A stretch of 64,000 nucleotides of DNA, from the NCBI GenBank assembly GCA_937862885.1, contig CALMEE010000143.1, positions 23,941 to 87,940 on the forward strand, read 5' to 3'. This stretch comes from an uncultured Planctomycetaceae bacterium (GTDB lineage: Bacteria > Planctomycetota > Planctomycetia > Pirellulales > Pirellulaceae). The position numbers were made by a program, and so were the translations under genes. The notes beneath the pieces are model-generated. The model searched no databases. It was not told the DNA's origin and was given only the letters and a program-made list of their open reading frames with translations. How positions within the stretch are numbered: position 1 is the stretch's first letter; the number at the start of each line of letters is the position of its first letter. Positions 9,256-17,903 of the stretch are shown here, one piece after another.

Positions 9256-10659
9256 CTACGTGTCGGCCGCGGTTGTCGCAAATGGTGCCCGCGGACTATG
9301 GTTTTCCGATAATTTCTCGCGTTGTCGTTTATCGCCCAGTCTTGGTTTGATTAGTTCGAATCCCTGTTGGGCGATTTGCAGAGTTTCGTTGACGTTCAGT
9401 GTCCCTTGCACAATATACGACGAATTGATCACGTATAAACCAGGCACCGACGTTTGCATGGGCGTGAGCTGATTCGAGTAATCCAAGGTCGGCAGCGACA
9501 TCACGTTCCGCGCGCGGGCGACCTTAAATGCCACAACGTCTTCTCTTGAAAACGACGGGTACATCCTTTCCAAAGTAGCCAGCATGCGCTCTTGAATCGA
9601 GTCATCAGGTTCATTGAAGGCCGCATCGTCTGAGGCGCGAACATATTGAGGTAAATAGACCAAATGATGCCCACCGAACTCGCGCGGATCAACAACGGTC
9701 GACATTTCGATAATGCCCGTCAATGGCACCCAATCATCGGTGATGTTGGTGACATAGTATTTTGAAAGCGGCTTTTTAAGTAAAAGTGACGCGCAGACAA
9801 CTCCCAAATACTCAATTCGGCTCAATCGTGCCGCTGCTTCATTCGGTAGTTGGGGGCAAACTTTGCTGACTAACGGTGAGGGAGTCGTGAAGATCACTCC
9901 TTCGTGTAATGCGTTTGGCTGCTTAATGAACTCAACTTTCAAACCATTGCTAGTTTGTGTTACCTGAGAGACGGGGTGCGACGTCTTCAGAACAACACCT
10001 AATTCTTTCAGCCGTTGCGTCAACTGGTCGAGAACACGGGCATATCCGCCAGGGACATATCCGAACATTTCGGTTTTTAAACCAGATCGGCGAGCTTTGT
10101 ACATGCGGTTGATATAAGCCCAGATGAAGGCTGCCGAAGTTGACTGGTACGTATCGCCCAGCTTGGCCTTGAGTAAAGGTAGCCAAACTTTCTCAAATGT
10201 ACTGTTGCCAGACAGTTTTCGCAGCCATTTTTCAACCGAAATTTGCTCGAGCCGCTGCCAGTTTTTATATCTCGACGCATAACTAATGGTGAAACCGAGT
10301 CTGAGTTTCTCCAGGATATTCAGGACTGGGAAGCGTAAGAACTCGATCGCGTTCGACATCGAATGCAATTTCCCGCCGGAGTAGAAGCCAGTCTTGGTGA
10401 CGACCCAGCGAACTTCCTGCTCTAAACCAATTTTGTCCAACAGGGCCCGCAGATAGCTGTCGGAGAGCAAGTTGACATGATAGAAACGGTCCCAACGCAC
10501 CTCGTCGTTGATGTTCCACGCGGACGTTAGCCCTCCCCACTCGGGTGCAGCTTCGTAAACCGTCACGCGTTGTCCCGCTTCCGCCAGCTGCAAAGCGAGC
10601 GCCATGCCCATCATGCCGCCACCGACAACCGCCCAATCCGAATATATCTGCTCGCTCAT
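9256..10659 (-). CDS. NAD(P)/FAD-dependent oxidoreductase, protoporphyrinogen-oxidase/amine-oxidase-like
   Basis: 467 residues. The N-terminal dinucleotide-binding motif is VVGGGMMGMALALQLAEAGQRVTVYEA, followed by GGLTSAW as in flavin amine oxidases and UDP-galactopyranose-mutase-like proteins. A conserved C-terminal GLYVINSSYIVQGTLNVNETLQIA closes the FAD site. The start overlaps the stop of the family 2 glycosyltransferase by four bases (ATGA), so the two are co-translated and probably act on the same polyprenyl-linked or lipid substrate. Cytosolic or membrane-associated; exact substrate unknown. Confidence 0.8.
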   Translation of the reverse strand: MSEQIYSDWAVVGGGMMGMALALQLAEAGQRVTVYEAAPEWGGLTSAWNINDEVRWDRFYHVNLLSDSYLRALLDKIGLEQEVRWVVTKTGFYSGGKLHSMSNAIEFLRFPVLNILEKLRLGFTISYASRYKNWQRLEQISVEKWLRKLSGNSTFEKVWLPLLKAKLGDTYQSTSAAFIWAYINRMYKARRSGLKTEMFGYVPGGYARVLDQLTQRLKELGVVLKTSHPVSQVTQTSNGLKVEFIKQPNALHEGVIFTTPSPLVSKVCPQLPNEAAARLSRIEYLGVVCASLLLKKPLSKYYVTNITDDWVPLTGIIEMSTVVDPREFGGHHLVYLPQYVRASDDAAFNEPDDSIQERMLATLERMYPSFSREDVVAFKVARARNVMSLPTLDYSNQLTPMQTSVPGLYVINSSYIVQGTLNVNETLQIAQQGFELIKPRLGDKRQREKLSENHSPRAPFATTAADT

Positions 10660-11585
10660 TGCTGAACCTTCCGCTTCAGCATTAACTTAAGCGTCTTGAT
10701 GATCGTGCGTGTCACGTTCATCTTGCTGGCACCAGGCTTTTGGTCGTATCTCAGCACGAGTGGAACTTCATAAAACAACGTTGTGCGTGGGAGTCGCCGC
10801 AATTTGAGCAACATATCAACCGTCGCAGAAAAACCATCTTCAGTAAAAAGACGGTCACCGTAAACACGAACAGCGTCATGCAACACCGAGGCCCGCACTG
10901 CCCGGAATCCACTCGTGTAATCGCGTACGCCGCGCGTGGGGAACAAGCACGTAAACAACAAGCGGGCCCCCAAGCTATAGATATTGCGATGCCAGGGGAC
11001 GCCGACCACTCGCGCACCGGGGCGATAGCGCGATGCGATAATCACATCGTATCCTTCGTTGATCAAATCGACCATGCGATAAATCGATTCAGGAGGCTGC
11101 GTATTATCGGCATCCATGGTCACAATCACATCATGTTTATCGGCAATTTCACAAGCCCCTAGCACGGCCGATTTCATAGCCGCCCCAAAGCCTTGGTTAA
11201 CTTCATGATTGATGAGGGTCAGGTCCATGTGGAAACTGAAACGACTCGCGACAAGCTCAGTGTCGTCCTTGCTGCCATCGTTTGCAATCACCACATGAAA
11301 ATTTTGACCGCGCCCGTTCATGGCGGTCTGAATTCGCGTCAACAAAGGGGGAAGAGACTCACCCTCGTTATATGCAGGAAGTGCAAAAATGATTCTGCCA
11401 ACCGAGAAGGGACGATAAGCGTCAAGTTCGCTGGCGCGACATTCGGTCAGCTTGGGCGATTGACTGACATGTTGAGCGCCTTCCTCGGGCAACGACGAAA
11501 TTTTGTCAAGCGCGTCCGCTTGGGCTGCATGCCGCATCGACAACTCATCTGGGTCAGCTAATGAATTGCTGGATTTTGTAACCAT
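10656..11585 (-). CDS. Family 2 glycosyltransferase, polyprenyl-phosphate mannosyl/glucosyl transferase type
   Basis: 309 residues. A GT-A fold starts at about residue 60 with FALPAYNEGESLP, then ANDGSKDDT, the metal-binding DAD (TMDADNTQPPE), IASRYRPGARV, and near the end PGASKMNVTRTI. This layout matches dolichol/polyprenol-phosphate mannosyltransferases (DPM1 type) without a C-terminal membrane domain. The first 55 residues are non-conserved-looking. Upstream partner of the FAD oxidoreductase in a two-gene operon. Confidence 0.85.
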   Translation of the reverse strand: MVTKSSNSLADPDELSMRHAAQADALDKISSLPEEGAQHVSQSPKLTECRASELDAYRPFSVGRIIFALPAYNEGESLPPLLTRIQTAMNGRGQNFHVVIANDGSKDDTELVASRFSFHMDLTLINHEVNQGFGAAMKSAVLGACEIADKHDVIVTMDADNTQPPESIYRMVDLINEGYDVIIASRYRPGARVVGVPWHRNIYSLGARLLFTCLFPTRGVRDYTSGFRAVRASVLHDAVRVYGDRLFTEDGFSATVDMLLKLRRLPRTTLFYEVPLVLRYDQKPGASKMNVTRTIIKTLKLMLKRKVQQ

Positions 11586-12747
11586 TTAACAAGACTCAAA
11601 GATGCAAAACAAAGTTGATTGAATGGAATGGGTCGGGAACGAGAGCAAAACAAAATCGGAAACTCGAACTACCGAAGCAATTCTTCTCTCCTTCCTACGT
11701 CCGCCGCGAAAACTACCTAACTGTAACTGTAATAGTCTAATTGTCCCAAACAAATATTCCGTTGTGTACTCAGCAGATTGGTGATTCTACATGATGCCAA
11801 GCGGGAAACGAGCCATGGTTGTTTCAGTTTCTAAACTTGTTGAGGTTTCGCGAAGGTTAGAAATTTCCACGATCCACTGCGGATTGCTTGGAGCAAGTTA
11901 AATTATTTGGTGATGCACAATTGTCGACTGGGCCCGCACAGGGTCAAAACCTTAAATGCTGATTTGCAGCAAGATTCGGCCCGAGGCAAGCAAGAAGCGA
12001 TCTGCTCCGAACACTAGCCTCTATGATAATTGTCGAAATGTAATTTTTCACCCCTGAGACCCTCAAGCTATCGCTGAATTTGCGGGAATTTAATGCCTAC
12101 AATTGTTACAATCCATGACCGAATTCATGAAGTACGTCAAAACGCTCAATTTTCGTGATTGGCCAGTGTCCGTTTTCTAGTGTCCTGGCTTTCGAACCCT
12201 TACTCCCCGTTTTTGCGCCGCTCATATTCGATGATTTTGGCCGTAGGCGAGTTCACGTGCAAACAGAGGTCTCATCCACTCGAAGCGTCACAAAAACACC
12301 GATTTTGGTCCAGTCTAGGTTGCTATGTTCAAATACCCGCCAAGATGATGCAGGAATGTGGAAGTTATCTCGCTGCTCGACTCGCTGACGTGGAATTTGC
12401 CAAAACAGAAATTGGCGTGGCACGCGGTTCCTGCTACGTAACGGTTCAATGAATCAACATCTCGCTGTTTCGTGATTGCTGGTTGTGAAAAAGCGGTTGG
12501 ACTTTTATAATTCGGATTCTTTAAGACACATCTCATGATTCCCCGGCAAACTCTTGCGAGGGAGGATGTGATTGCCGCGTGCCTTGCGAAGGACGTTTGG
12601 CGCGGGCATTCAAGCGTGCCTGGCTGAATGATGGTTCGCATAGTCCAACGTCTTGTAATCCAGCCTGCCAGCGGTTGACATCAGGTCGAGTCAGTGATGG
12701 ATTAAGGTGCGGCTTCTGTCGTCGAAAATTAACATGGGTTCCCAACG
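11586..12747. other. Long intergenic region, no gene recognised
   Basis: Nearly 1.2 kb between divergent transcription units. Short frames here (for example 12159-12452 and reverse 12315-12641) lack domain-like sequence and proper start signals. No tRNA, riboswitch or repeat was recognised by eye. It should include promoters for sucCD and for the glycosyltransferase operon; a small RNA cannot be excluded. Confidence 0.4.
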
Positions 12748-13947
12748 ATGAAAATACATGAGTATCAAGGAAAAGAGCTGTTTCGTAAATTTGGAGTGAC
12801 GGTTCTGAACGGAGTGGTTGCCGAAACGCCACAGGCGGCCCGCGCGGCTTTCGCGCAACTCGGTGGACCGTTAGCCGTTGTGAAAGCGCAAATCCACGCC
12901 GGTGGGCGAGGTAAAGGAACCTTTATCGAACAGCCGGAACAACGCGGTGTGCAATTGGTCCGTTCCGCTGACGAGGCGGAACAGGTAGCTGGCCGGATGC
13001 TTGGAAATCGTTTGGTGACGATCCAGTCAGGTGAGGAGGGCAAAGTTGTCAACCGCGTATTCGTCGAGGCGGGGTGCGACATTGATCGTGAGCTATACCT
13101 GGGTATCGTACTAGATCGCGCAGCCGCCAAACCGGTCTTGATGTGCAGTCAAGAAGGGGGTGTCGAGATCGAAAAGGTCGCCGCCGAGACACCGGAGAAG
13201 ATTTTTAAGGAACACTTTGACCCGGCACAGGGGCTCGAAAGCTATCAGGTACGAAAACTTTGCAAAAAGTTGGGCATTACCGGGGCATCCATTCGCGCGG
13301 CGGAAAAGTTCATGAAGGCACTTTGCCGCATGTTTGTCGACCTCGATTGCAGCCTGATGGAGATCAATCCATTGGTGGTCACAAAATCCGGCGATGTTAT
13401 CGCCCTGGACTCCAAAATCAACTTTGACGACAACGGCCTGTTCCGACACCCGGAACTCGCCTCGTTGCGCGACTTATCCGAAGAGGAAGAATCCGAAGTG
13501 CGCGCGGCCAACGCAGGCTTGAGCTACGTCAAATTAGACGGAAATATCGGTTGCTTGGTTAATGGTGCCGGGTTGGCCATGAGTACGATGGACATCATCA
13601 AACATTACGGTGGCGAGCCCGCGAATTTCTTGGACGTCGGGGGAGGTGCCGACGTCGACCAGGTTACAGAGGCTTTTCGTATCTTGCTGGCTGACCCGAA
13701 TTGCAAGGCCGTACTAGTAAATATCTTTGGTGGCATCATGCGATGTTCGGTGATTGCCAATGCTTTGGTGACTGCGGCGAAGACCGTTGGGTTTAACGTT
13801 CCCTTGGTTGTGCGGCTGGAAGGTACGGAGGTGGCCGAAGGACGCCGCATTCTCGAACAAAGCGATATCGATTGTATCACTGCCCTCGATCTCGCCGATG
13901 CAGCTAAAAAAGTTGTGGAGGCGATTGGTGCAGTAACGGCCAGCTAA
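12748..13947 (+). CDS. sucC: Succinyl-CoA synthetase (ADP-forming) beta subunit
   Basis: 399 residues, usual length. Starts [17 protein letters not shown], an ATP-grasp N-terminus with the classic [14 protein letters not shown], and ends with the CoA-ligase domain [36 protein letters not shown] and [16 protein letters not shown]. Converts succinyl-CoA, ADP and phosphate to succinate, CoA and ATP with SucD in the TCA cycle. First gene of sucCD; 95 bases separate the two. Confidence 0.97.
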   Translation: MKIHEYQGKELFRKFGVTVLNGVVAETPQAARAAFAQLGGPLAVVKAQIHAGGRGKGTFIEQPEQRGVQLVRSADEAEQVAGRMLGNRLVTIQSGEEGKVVNRVFVEAGCDIDRELYLGIVLDRAAAKPVLMCSQEGGVEIEKVAAETPEKIFKEHFDPAQGLESYQVRKLCKKLGITGASIRAAEKFMKALCRMFVDLDCSLMEINPLVVTKSGDVIALDSKINFDDNGLFRHPELASLRDLSEEEESEVRAANAGLSYVKLDGNIGCLVNGAGLAMSTMDIIKHYGGEPANFLDVGGGADVDQVTEAFRILLADPNCKAVLVNIFGGIMRCSVIANALVTAAKTVGFNVPLVVRLEGTEVAEGRRILEQSDIDCITALDLADAAKKVVEAIGAVTAS

Positions 13948-14042
13948 CCCACCTACTGGGAATTCTGGCGCGGCATCGCTGCTTTCCAGCGATGACTTTG
14001 GACGTTCACAACATAATTTTTTTCATATCCAACAATAGAGCG

Positions 14043-14918
14043 ATGAGCATTCTAATTAACAAAGAGACACGGGTTATCTGTCAAGGAATAACGGGAAGCG
14101 TCGGCGAGTTCCACACCCGCGGCTGTTTGGAATACGGAACCAACATGGTTGGCGGCGTCACCCCTGGAAAAGGAGGGCAAAAGATTGCCGGCTTGCCGGT
14201 ATTTGATACGGTAGAAGAGGCCGTGCAAGCCACTGGGGCGAACGCGACCATGATCTTCGTACCGCCAGCGTTTGCCGCTGACGCGATCCTGGAAGCCATC
14301 GATGCCAAGTTGGATGTGATTGTGGCCGTCACTGAGGGAATTCCCGCGCTCGACATGGTTCGCGTCTATGAACGTGTAAGGTCCAGCAAGTCCGTGCTGA
14401 TCGGCCCTAACTGCCCGGGAGTAATCACGGCTGACGAATGCAAAATCGGCATTATGCCAGGCTACATCCATAAGCGAGGCAAGGTTGGCATTATGAGCCG
14501 CAGCGGTACCTTGACCTACGAAGCCGTTTGGCAAACGTCGAATTTGGGACTGGGCCAGACAACGTGTGTGGGTCTGGGGGGCGACCCCATTGTTGGCACA
14601 TCGTTTATCGATGTGCTTGCCCGTTTCCAAGCCGATGATGAAACCGAAGCGATCTTGATGATAGGGGAAATCGGTGGGACGGCGGAAGAAGAAGCTGCCG
14701 CGTTTGTCAAAGCCAACGTTACAAAGCCGGTAGCGGCCTTCATTGCTGGACGCACGGCACCTCCCGGAAAGCGCATGGGGCACGCCGGCGCAATTATCTC
14801 GGGTGGTAAAGGCACAGCTGCGGAAAAAATCGCGGCTTTGGAGAGCGCGGGGATCGTCGTCGCATCCACGCCGGCTGAAATGGGTCAAGCCATGCAACAA
14901 GCGATCGCAGCCGCATAG
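14043..14918 (+). CDS. sucD: Succinyl-CoA synthetase alpha subunit
   Basis: 291 residues from the ATG at 14043 (an upstream in-frame ATG at 13992 adds a non-native extension). Contains the CoA-binding Rossmann motif [38 protein letters not shown], and the active-site region [17 protein letters not shown] carrying the phosphorylated His (GHAGA). Pairs with SucC. Downstream, a 55-bp stretch repeats the segment at 14467-14521 of this gene. Confidence 0.97.
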   Translation: MSILINKETRVICQGITGSVGEFHTRGCLEYGTNMVGGVTPGKGGQKIAGLPVFDTVEEAVQATGANATMIFVPPAFAADAILEAIDAKLDVIVAVTEGIPALDMVRVYERVRSSKSVLIGPNCPGVITADECKIGIMPGYIHKRGKVGIMSRSGTLTYEAVWQTSNLGLGQTTCVGLGGDPIVGTSFIDVLARFQADDETEAILMIGEIGGTAEEEAAAFVKANVTKPVAAFIAGRTAPPGKRMGHAGAIISGGKGTAAEKIAALESAGIVVASTPAEMGQAMQQAIAAA

Positions 14919-14946
14919 TGATTGTCCCAGAAAAAGGTCCTTGTCC

Positions 14947-14969
14947 CGAGGTTTGGCTCGTATTTTTTG
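14947..14969 (+). terminator. Weak terminator-like hairpin after sucD
   Basis: CGAG (14947-14950), six-base loop, CTCG (14957-14960), then TATTTTTTG. The stem is only four base pairs, so support is modest. Confidence 0.3.
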
Positions 14970-15013
14970 CGAGTCTTTCGTCCTTAAAGGAAAGGCACCT
15001 ATAAAACTTTTTT

Positions 15014-15072
15014 TCCATAAGCGAGGCACCGCTGGCATCATGAGTCGCAGCGGCACGTTGACCTATGAGTAA
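15014..15072 (+). pseudogene. Orphan partial copy of a sucD segment
   Basis: Bases 15014-15069 repeat sucD 14467-14522 with about eight differences and would encode [18 protein letters not shown] followed directly by TAA; sucD has [18 protein letters not shown]. Five differences are synonymous third-position changes, which suggests the source was a functional sucD that had diverged, not a fresh local copy. Not expected to encode a functional product. Confidence 0.75.
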
Positions 15073-15242
15073 CGGAGACAGGAATTTTTAGCGCACTGCG
15101 GGAACTGCGATCGTTCGAAGTGGAGTGGTTTAGAGCCTATCTGGGGCCGGGCAAAGCGGAGATCGAATCTCAGCGAACTAACTAGCCCAGAAATCAATCC
15201 CCCGCCCAAATTGCTTCAAGGAAATTGAGCACTGCCGGCCAT

Positions 15243-16613
15243 CTAAAATTCTTCGACCGACACGCGACAGTCAATCCGTTCTTTAGAGATCAGCGCTGGC
15301 CAATAGCTGATGACTTCCGTCGCTTTGGGTCGGCCGCCAGCAAAGCCAGTGACTCCCGGTGGGCCGCTGGTGACCAGAGGCACAATCTCCATCCCCAAGC
15401 GATCTAACTTTTGCCGATCGTGCGAGCGGGCACCAATTCGCAATACGACCTCGGCAGGATCGCTGGGTGGCGGCATGATCCCAGCATGGCAGACATTTGT
15501 GCCGACGATTTCTACAAACCGCTCGCTTTCGGCAAAGGCCGCTCCATCCAAGGCAGCTCGGGCGAACACGATATCGGCACACAAGCGAGCTTTTTCAACT
15601 GCATCTGGACCCGCGACCGTCAACTGACCGACAATCTTATAACCTTCCTGGAACGAGATCGAGACTTTATAAGTGTCGGTTGCGGGACGCCCCTTAATAC
15701 CGGAAACCTCAACCCTCTGGTTACCGCCATCTTTCAGGCGGATTGTCGTGAAATCGGCAATGCAGTCTGGAGTGATGTAAGACGCTGGGTCACCCATCTC
15801 GTAAACCAGTTGTGACGTCACCGTCTGGCAGTTGATCAAGCCACCGGTCCCCTCGTGTTTGGTGATACAAAACGTGCCGTCAGGCCGCGCTTCGACAATC
15901 GGGTAGCCGATGCGCGCCATATCGGGCACATCTTTCCAGCCGACGAAATTGCCGCCGCTGCATTGGGCGCCACACTCGACAATGTGGCCAGCGATCGTGG
16001 CGGCCGCGATCTTGTCAAAATCATCCAGGGACCAACCGAATTCATAAACCAGCGGTGCCACAACGACTGAGGGATCGGTTGCTCGTCCCGTGATCACGAT
16101 GTCTGCTCCTTGTTGGAGGGCTTCGACAATCGGCGCCGCGCCGATATAAACGTTCGCGCTTTGTACACGATCGAGGTACGGCTCAAGCAATTCACCATTA
16201 TCCATGTTCTTGAACGTCTCCCCGGCGGAAATCAAAGCCGGCAGTTCGCTCAAAATATCATCGCCCTCGACGATCCCGACTTTCACGCCGCGGATGTTCA
16301 GTGATCGGATGACTTTGGCGACAGCGGCTCGGCAGGCCTGTGGATTGACGCCACCTGCGTTGGCTACAATCTTGATCCCTTTCTTTTGGCATGTAGGTAG
16401 GACGCGTTCGATCATCCTCACAAAATCGGTGGCATACCCGGCCTGCGGATCGCGACTCTTGAGCTTTTGCATAATGCTCATCGTCACTTCGGCCAAATAA
16501 TCCAACGTCAAGTAATCGAGGGGCCCTTCCTCAACCAATCGAATAGGTCCGAGAATGCTGTCTCCCCAAAACCCTTGGCCGTTTGCAACCAGTACTTTAT
16601 CTTTTGTCGGCAT
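15243..16613 (-). CDS. AtuA-family protein (DUF1446, acyclic terpene utilisation type)
   Basis: 456 residues. Begins with VLVANGQGFWGDS and contains LTLDYLAEVTMSIM, IVANAGGVNPQACRAAV, IVITGRATDPSVVVAPLVYEFGW, and CIADFTTIRLKDGGNQRVEVSGIKG, all typical of AtuA/DUF1446 proteins. AtuA is required for citronellol/geraniol catabolism in Pseudomonas, but its reaction is not settled; many bacteria carry it beside acyl-CoA enzymes. Here the divergent neighbour is an enoyl-CoA hydratase/isomerase, consistent with branched acyl-CoA breakdown (inferred). Confidence 0.85.
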   Translation of the reverse strand: MPTKDKVLVANGQGFWGDSILGPIRLVEEGPLDYLTLDYLAEVTMSIMQKLKSRDPQAGYATDFVRMIERVLPTCQKKGIKIVANAGGVNPQACRAAVAKVIRSLNIRGVKVGIVEGDDILSELPALISAGETFKNMDNGELLEPYLDRVQSANVYIGAAPIVEALQQGADIVITGRATDPSVVVAPLVYEFGWSLDDFDKIAAATIAGHIVECGAQCSGGNFVGWKDVPDMARIGYPIVEARPDGTFCITKHEGTGGLINCQTVTSQLVYEMGDPASYITPDCIADFTTIRLKDGGNQRVEVSGIKGRPATDTYKVSISFQEGYKIVGQLTVAGPDAVEKARLCADIVFARAALDGAAFAESERFVEIVGTNVCHAGIMPPPSDPAEVVLRIGARSHDRQKLDRLGMEIVPLVTSGPPGVTGFAGGRPKATEVISYWPALISKERIDCRVSVEEF

Positions 16614-17059
16614 TGAATGAACTTACGGAAATGATGATTAGCCGGAAATTAGGTCAAAAGTTATACGCGGCGAATTGAAATGAGCCTACAAGATCAACTT
16701 GGCATCGATTCGAATTCGTTCGCCGATTCTAGCAGATTCCGCGCAAAATTCGAGGTGTGTCCAAACGCCGCGAGACACGGGGATAACATCCAAAGCGCTA
16801 ATGTCCCCTGACAGATCCGGTCGCTCGATTTAAAATGCAAGGCCAATGAACGAATTCGCTTAGCCAGTGGAGTTTGCACCGTTGGATACCGAAATTGGAC
16901 CTCGAAACGGAGTCGTTGCTTAGATAATCGATGGTTGGATCGGATAACAGGTCCCTTACGGTTTGCGTTGAGCAATACAGTTGTTATTGCTACAGGTTGG
17001 CGTAGTATCATTCACCGTTCGGCTGGTGAACCATGAACATTTTGCAATAAACCGGAAAC
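16614..17059. other. Divergent promoter region between AtuA-like and enoyl-CoA hydratase genes
   Basis: 446 bases without a supported gene. A reverse frame at 16694-17011 has no domain-like sequence. Expected to carry both promoters; no operator palindrome was recognised. Confidence 0.4.
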
Positions 17060-17836
17060 ATGATTACATCAACTACTGAGAACGGAATTGGCCGGATCAC
17101 CCTCAATCGACCTGACAAGCGGAATGCATTGACCCATGAATTGATCGAGCAATTGCAGGAGGCTGTGCAAGAGCAGGGCAGCGACCCGCAACTGCGTCTG
17201 CTGATATTCCAGGCGACGGGCAAAGTCTTTTGTGCAGGAATGGATCTCGGCGAAATGCAGCAGCGCGCCTGTTCGCCCCATGCTGAGCAGGAATGGATGG
17301 AAGATTCAAAAGTCTATTGCAATCTGTTGACGAAGATTTTCACGTTGCCGGTGCCGACCGTGGCCGCAATTCAAGGGCCCGTGTTGGCGGGTGGCATGGG
17401 ATTTGTTTTAGCCTGCGATTTCATGGTGAGTGTTGAATCAGCGTTTTTTGCATTGCCAGAGCCGCTGCGCGGTATTACTGCGGCTATCGTTACGCCGCTG
17501 TTGATTCATCGCGTTGGCGCAGGAACGGCCAGCCACTGGCTACTCTCGGGTGAGCAGGTCTCACCGCAAAGAGCCATGCAAGTTGGTCTTGTGCATGATG
17601 TGGTTCCCGATGAGTTGTTGGAGCGCCGTATCGACATGTTGGCCAAAAGCATTTTGACGGGTTCACCGCGAGCCTTGGCAATCACGAAACAGCATGTGTT
17701 GGATTGCTCGCCCAGCCCGGTGGTCTCCCAATTGCGCGATTCGGTTCAGGTATCGGCCGTGGCGCGCGGGACAGATGATGCACGGGAAGGCTTGGCCGCC
17801 TTTTTGGAAAAGCGCAAGCCGCACTGGCAACGTTGA
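17060..17836 (+). CDS. Enoyl-CoA hydratase/isomerase family protein
   Basis: 258 residues, usual crotonase length. Motifs: GRITLNRPDKRNALTHELIEQL, FCAGMDLGEM (oxyanion-hole and CoA-binding segment), AIQGPVLAGGMGFVLACDFMV (second oxyanion segment), and FALPEPLRGITAAIV. The second catalytic glutamate region reads ALPEPLRGI. Substrate cannot be named; the AtuA neighbour suggests branched or isoprenoid-derived acyl-CoA, possibly a methylglutaconyl/isohexenylglutaconyl-type hydratase (inferred). Confidence 0.85.
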   Translation: MITSTTENGIGRITLNRPDKRNALTHELIEQLQEAVQEQGSDPQLRLLIFQATGKVFCAGMDLGEMQQRACSPHAEQEWMEDSKVYCNLLTKIFTLPVPTVAAIQGPVLAGGMGFVLACDFMVSVESAFFALPEPLRGITAAIVTPLLIHRVGAGTASHWLLSGEQVSPQRAMQVGLVHDVVPDELLERRIDMLAKSILTGSPRALAITKQHVLDCSPSPVVSQLRDSVQVSAVARGTDDAREGLAAFLEKRKPHWQR

Positions 17837-17903
17837 GCGCGCATGCGAATCAGCACGTCGCAACTTCACGATTCAGCGCGGGAAACATCGTTGCCGCCGC
17901 TGG

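Noticed and set aside
9340..9375. tRNA-like T-arm sequence (AGTTCGAATCCCTG)
   Set aside because: It lies inside the C-terminal coding region of the FAD oxidoreductase (reverse strand) and no acceptor, D or anticodon arms can be folded around it.
12155..12641. Several frames of 77-108 codons in the gap before sucC
   Set aside because: They overlap one another on both strands, show no domain-like sequence and have no start signals.
14052..15056. 334-codon reverse frame antisense to sucD
   Set aside because: Mirror frame of a well-supported gene, caused by codon bias; Cys/His/Arg-rich and without family features.
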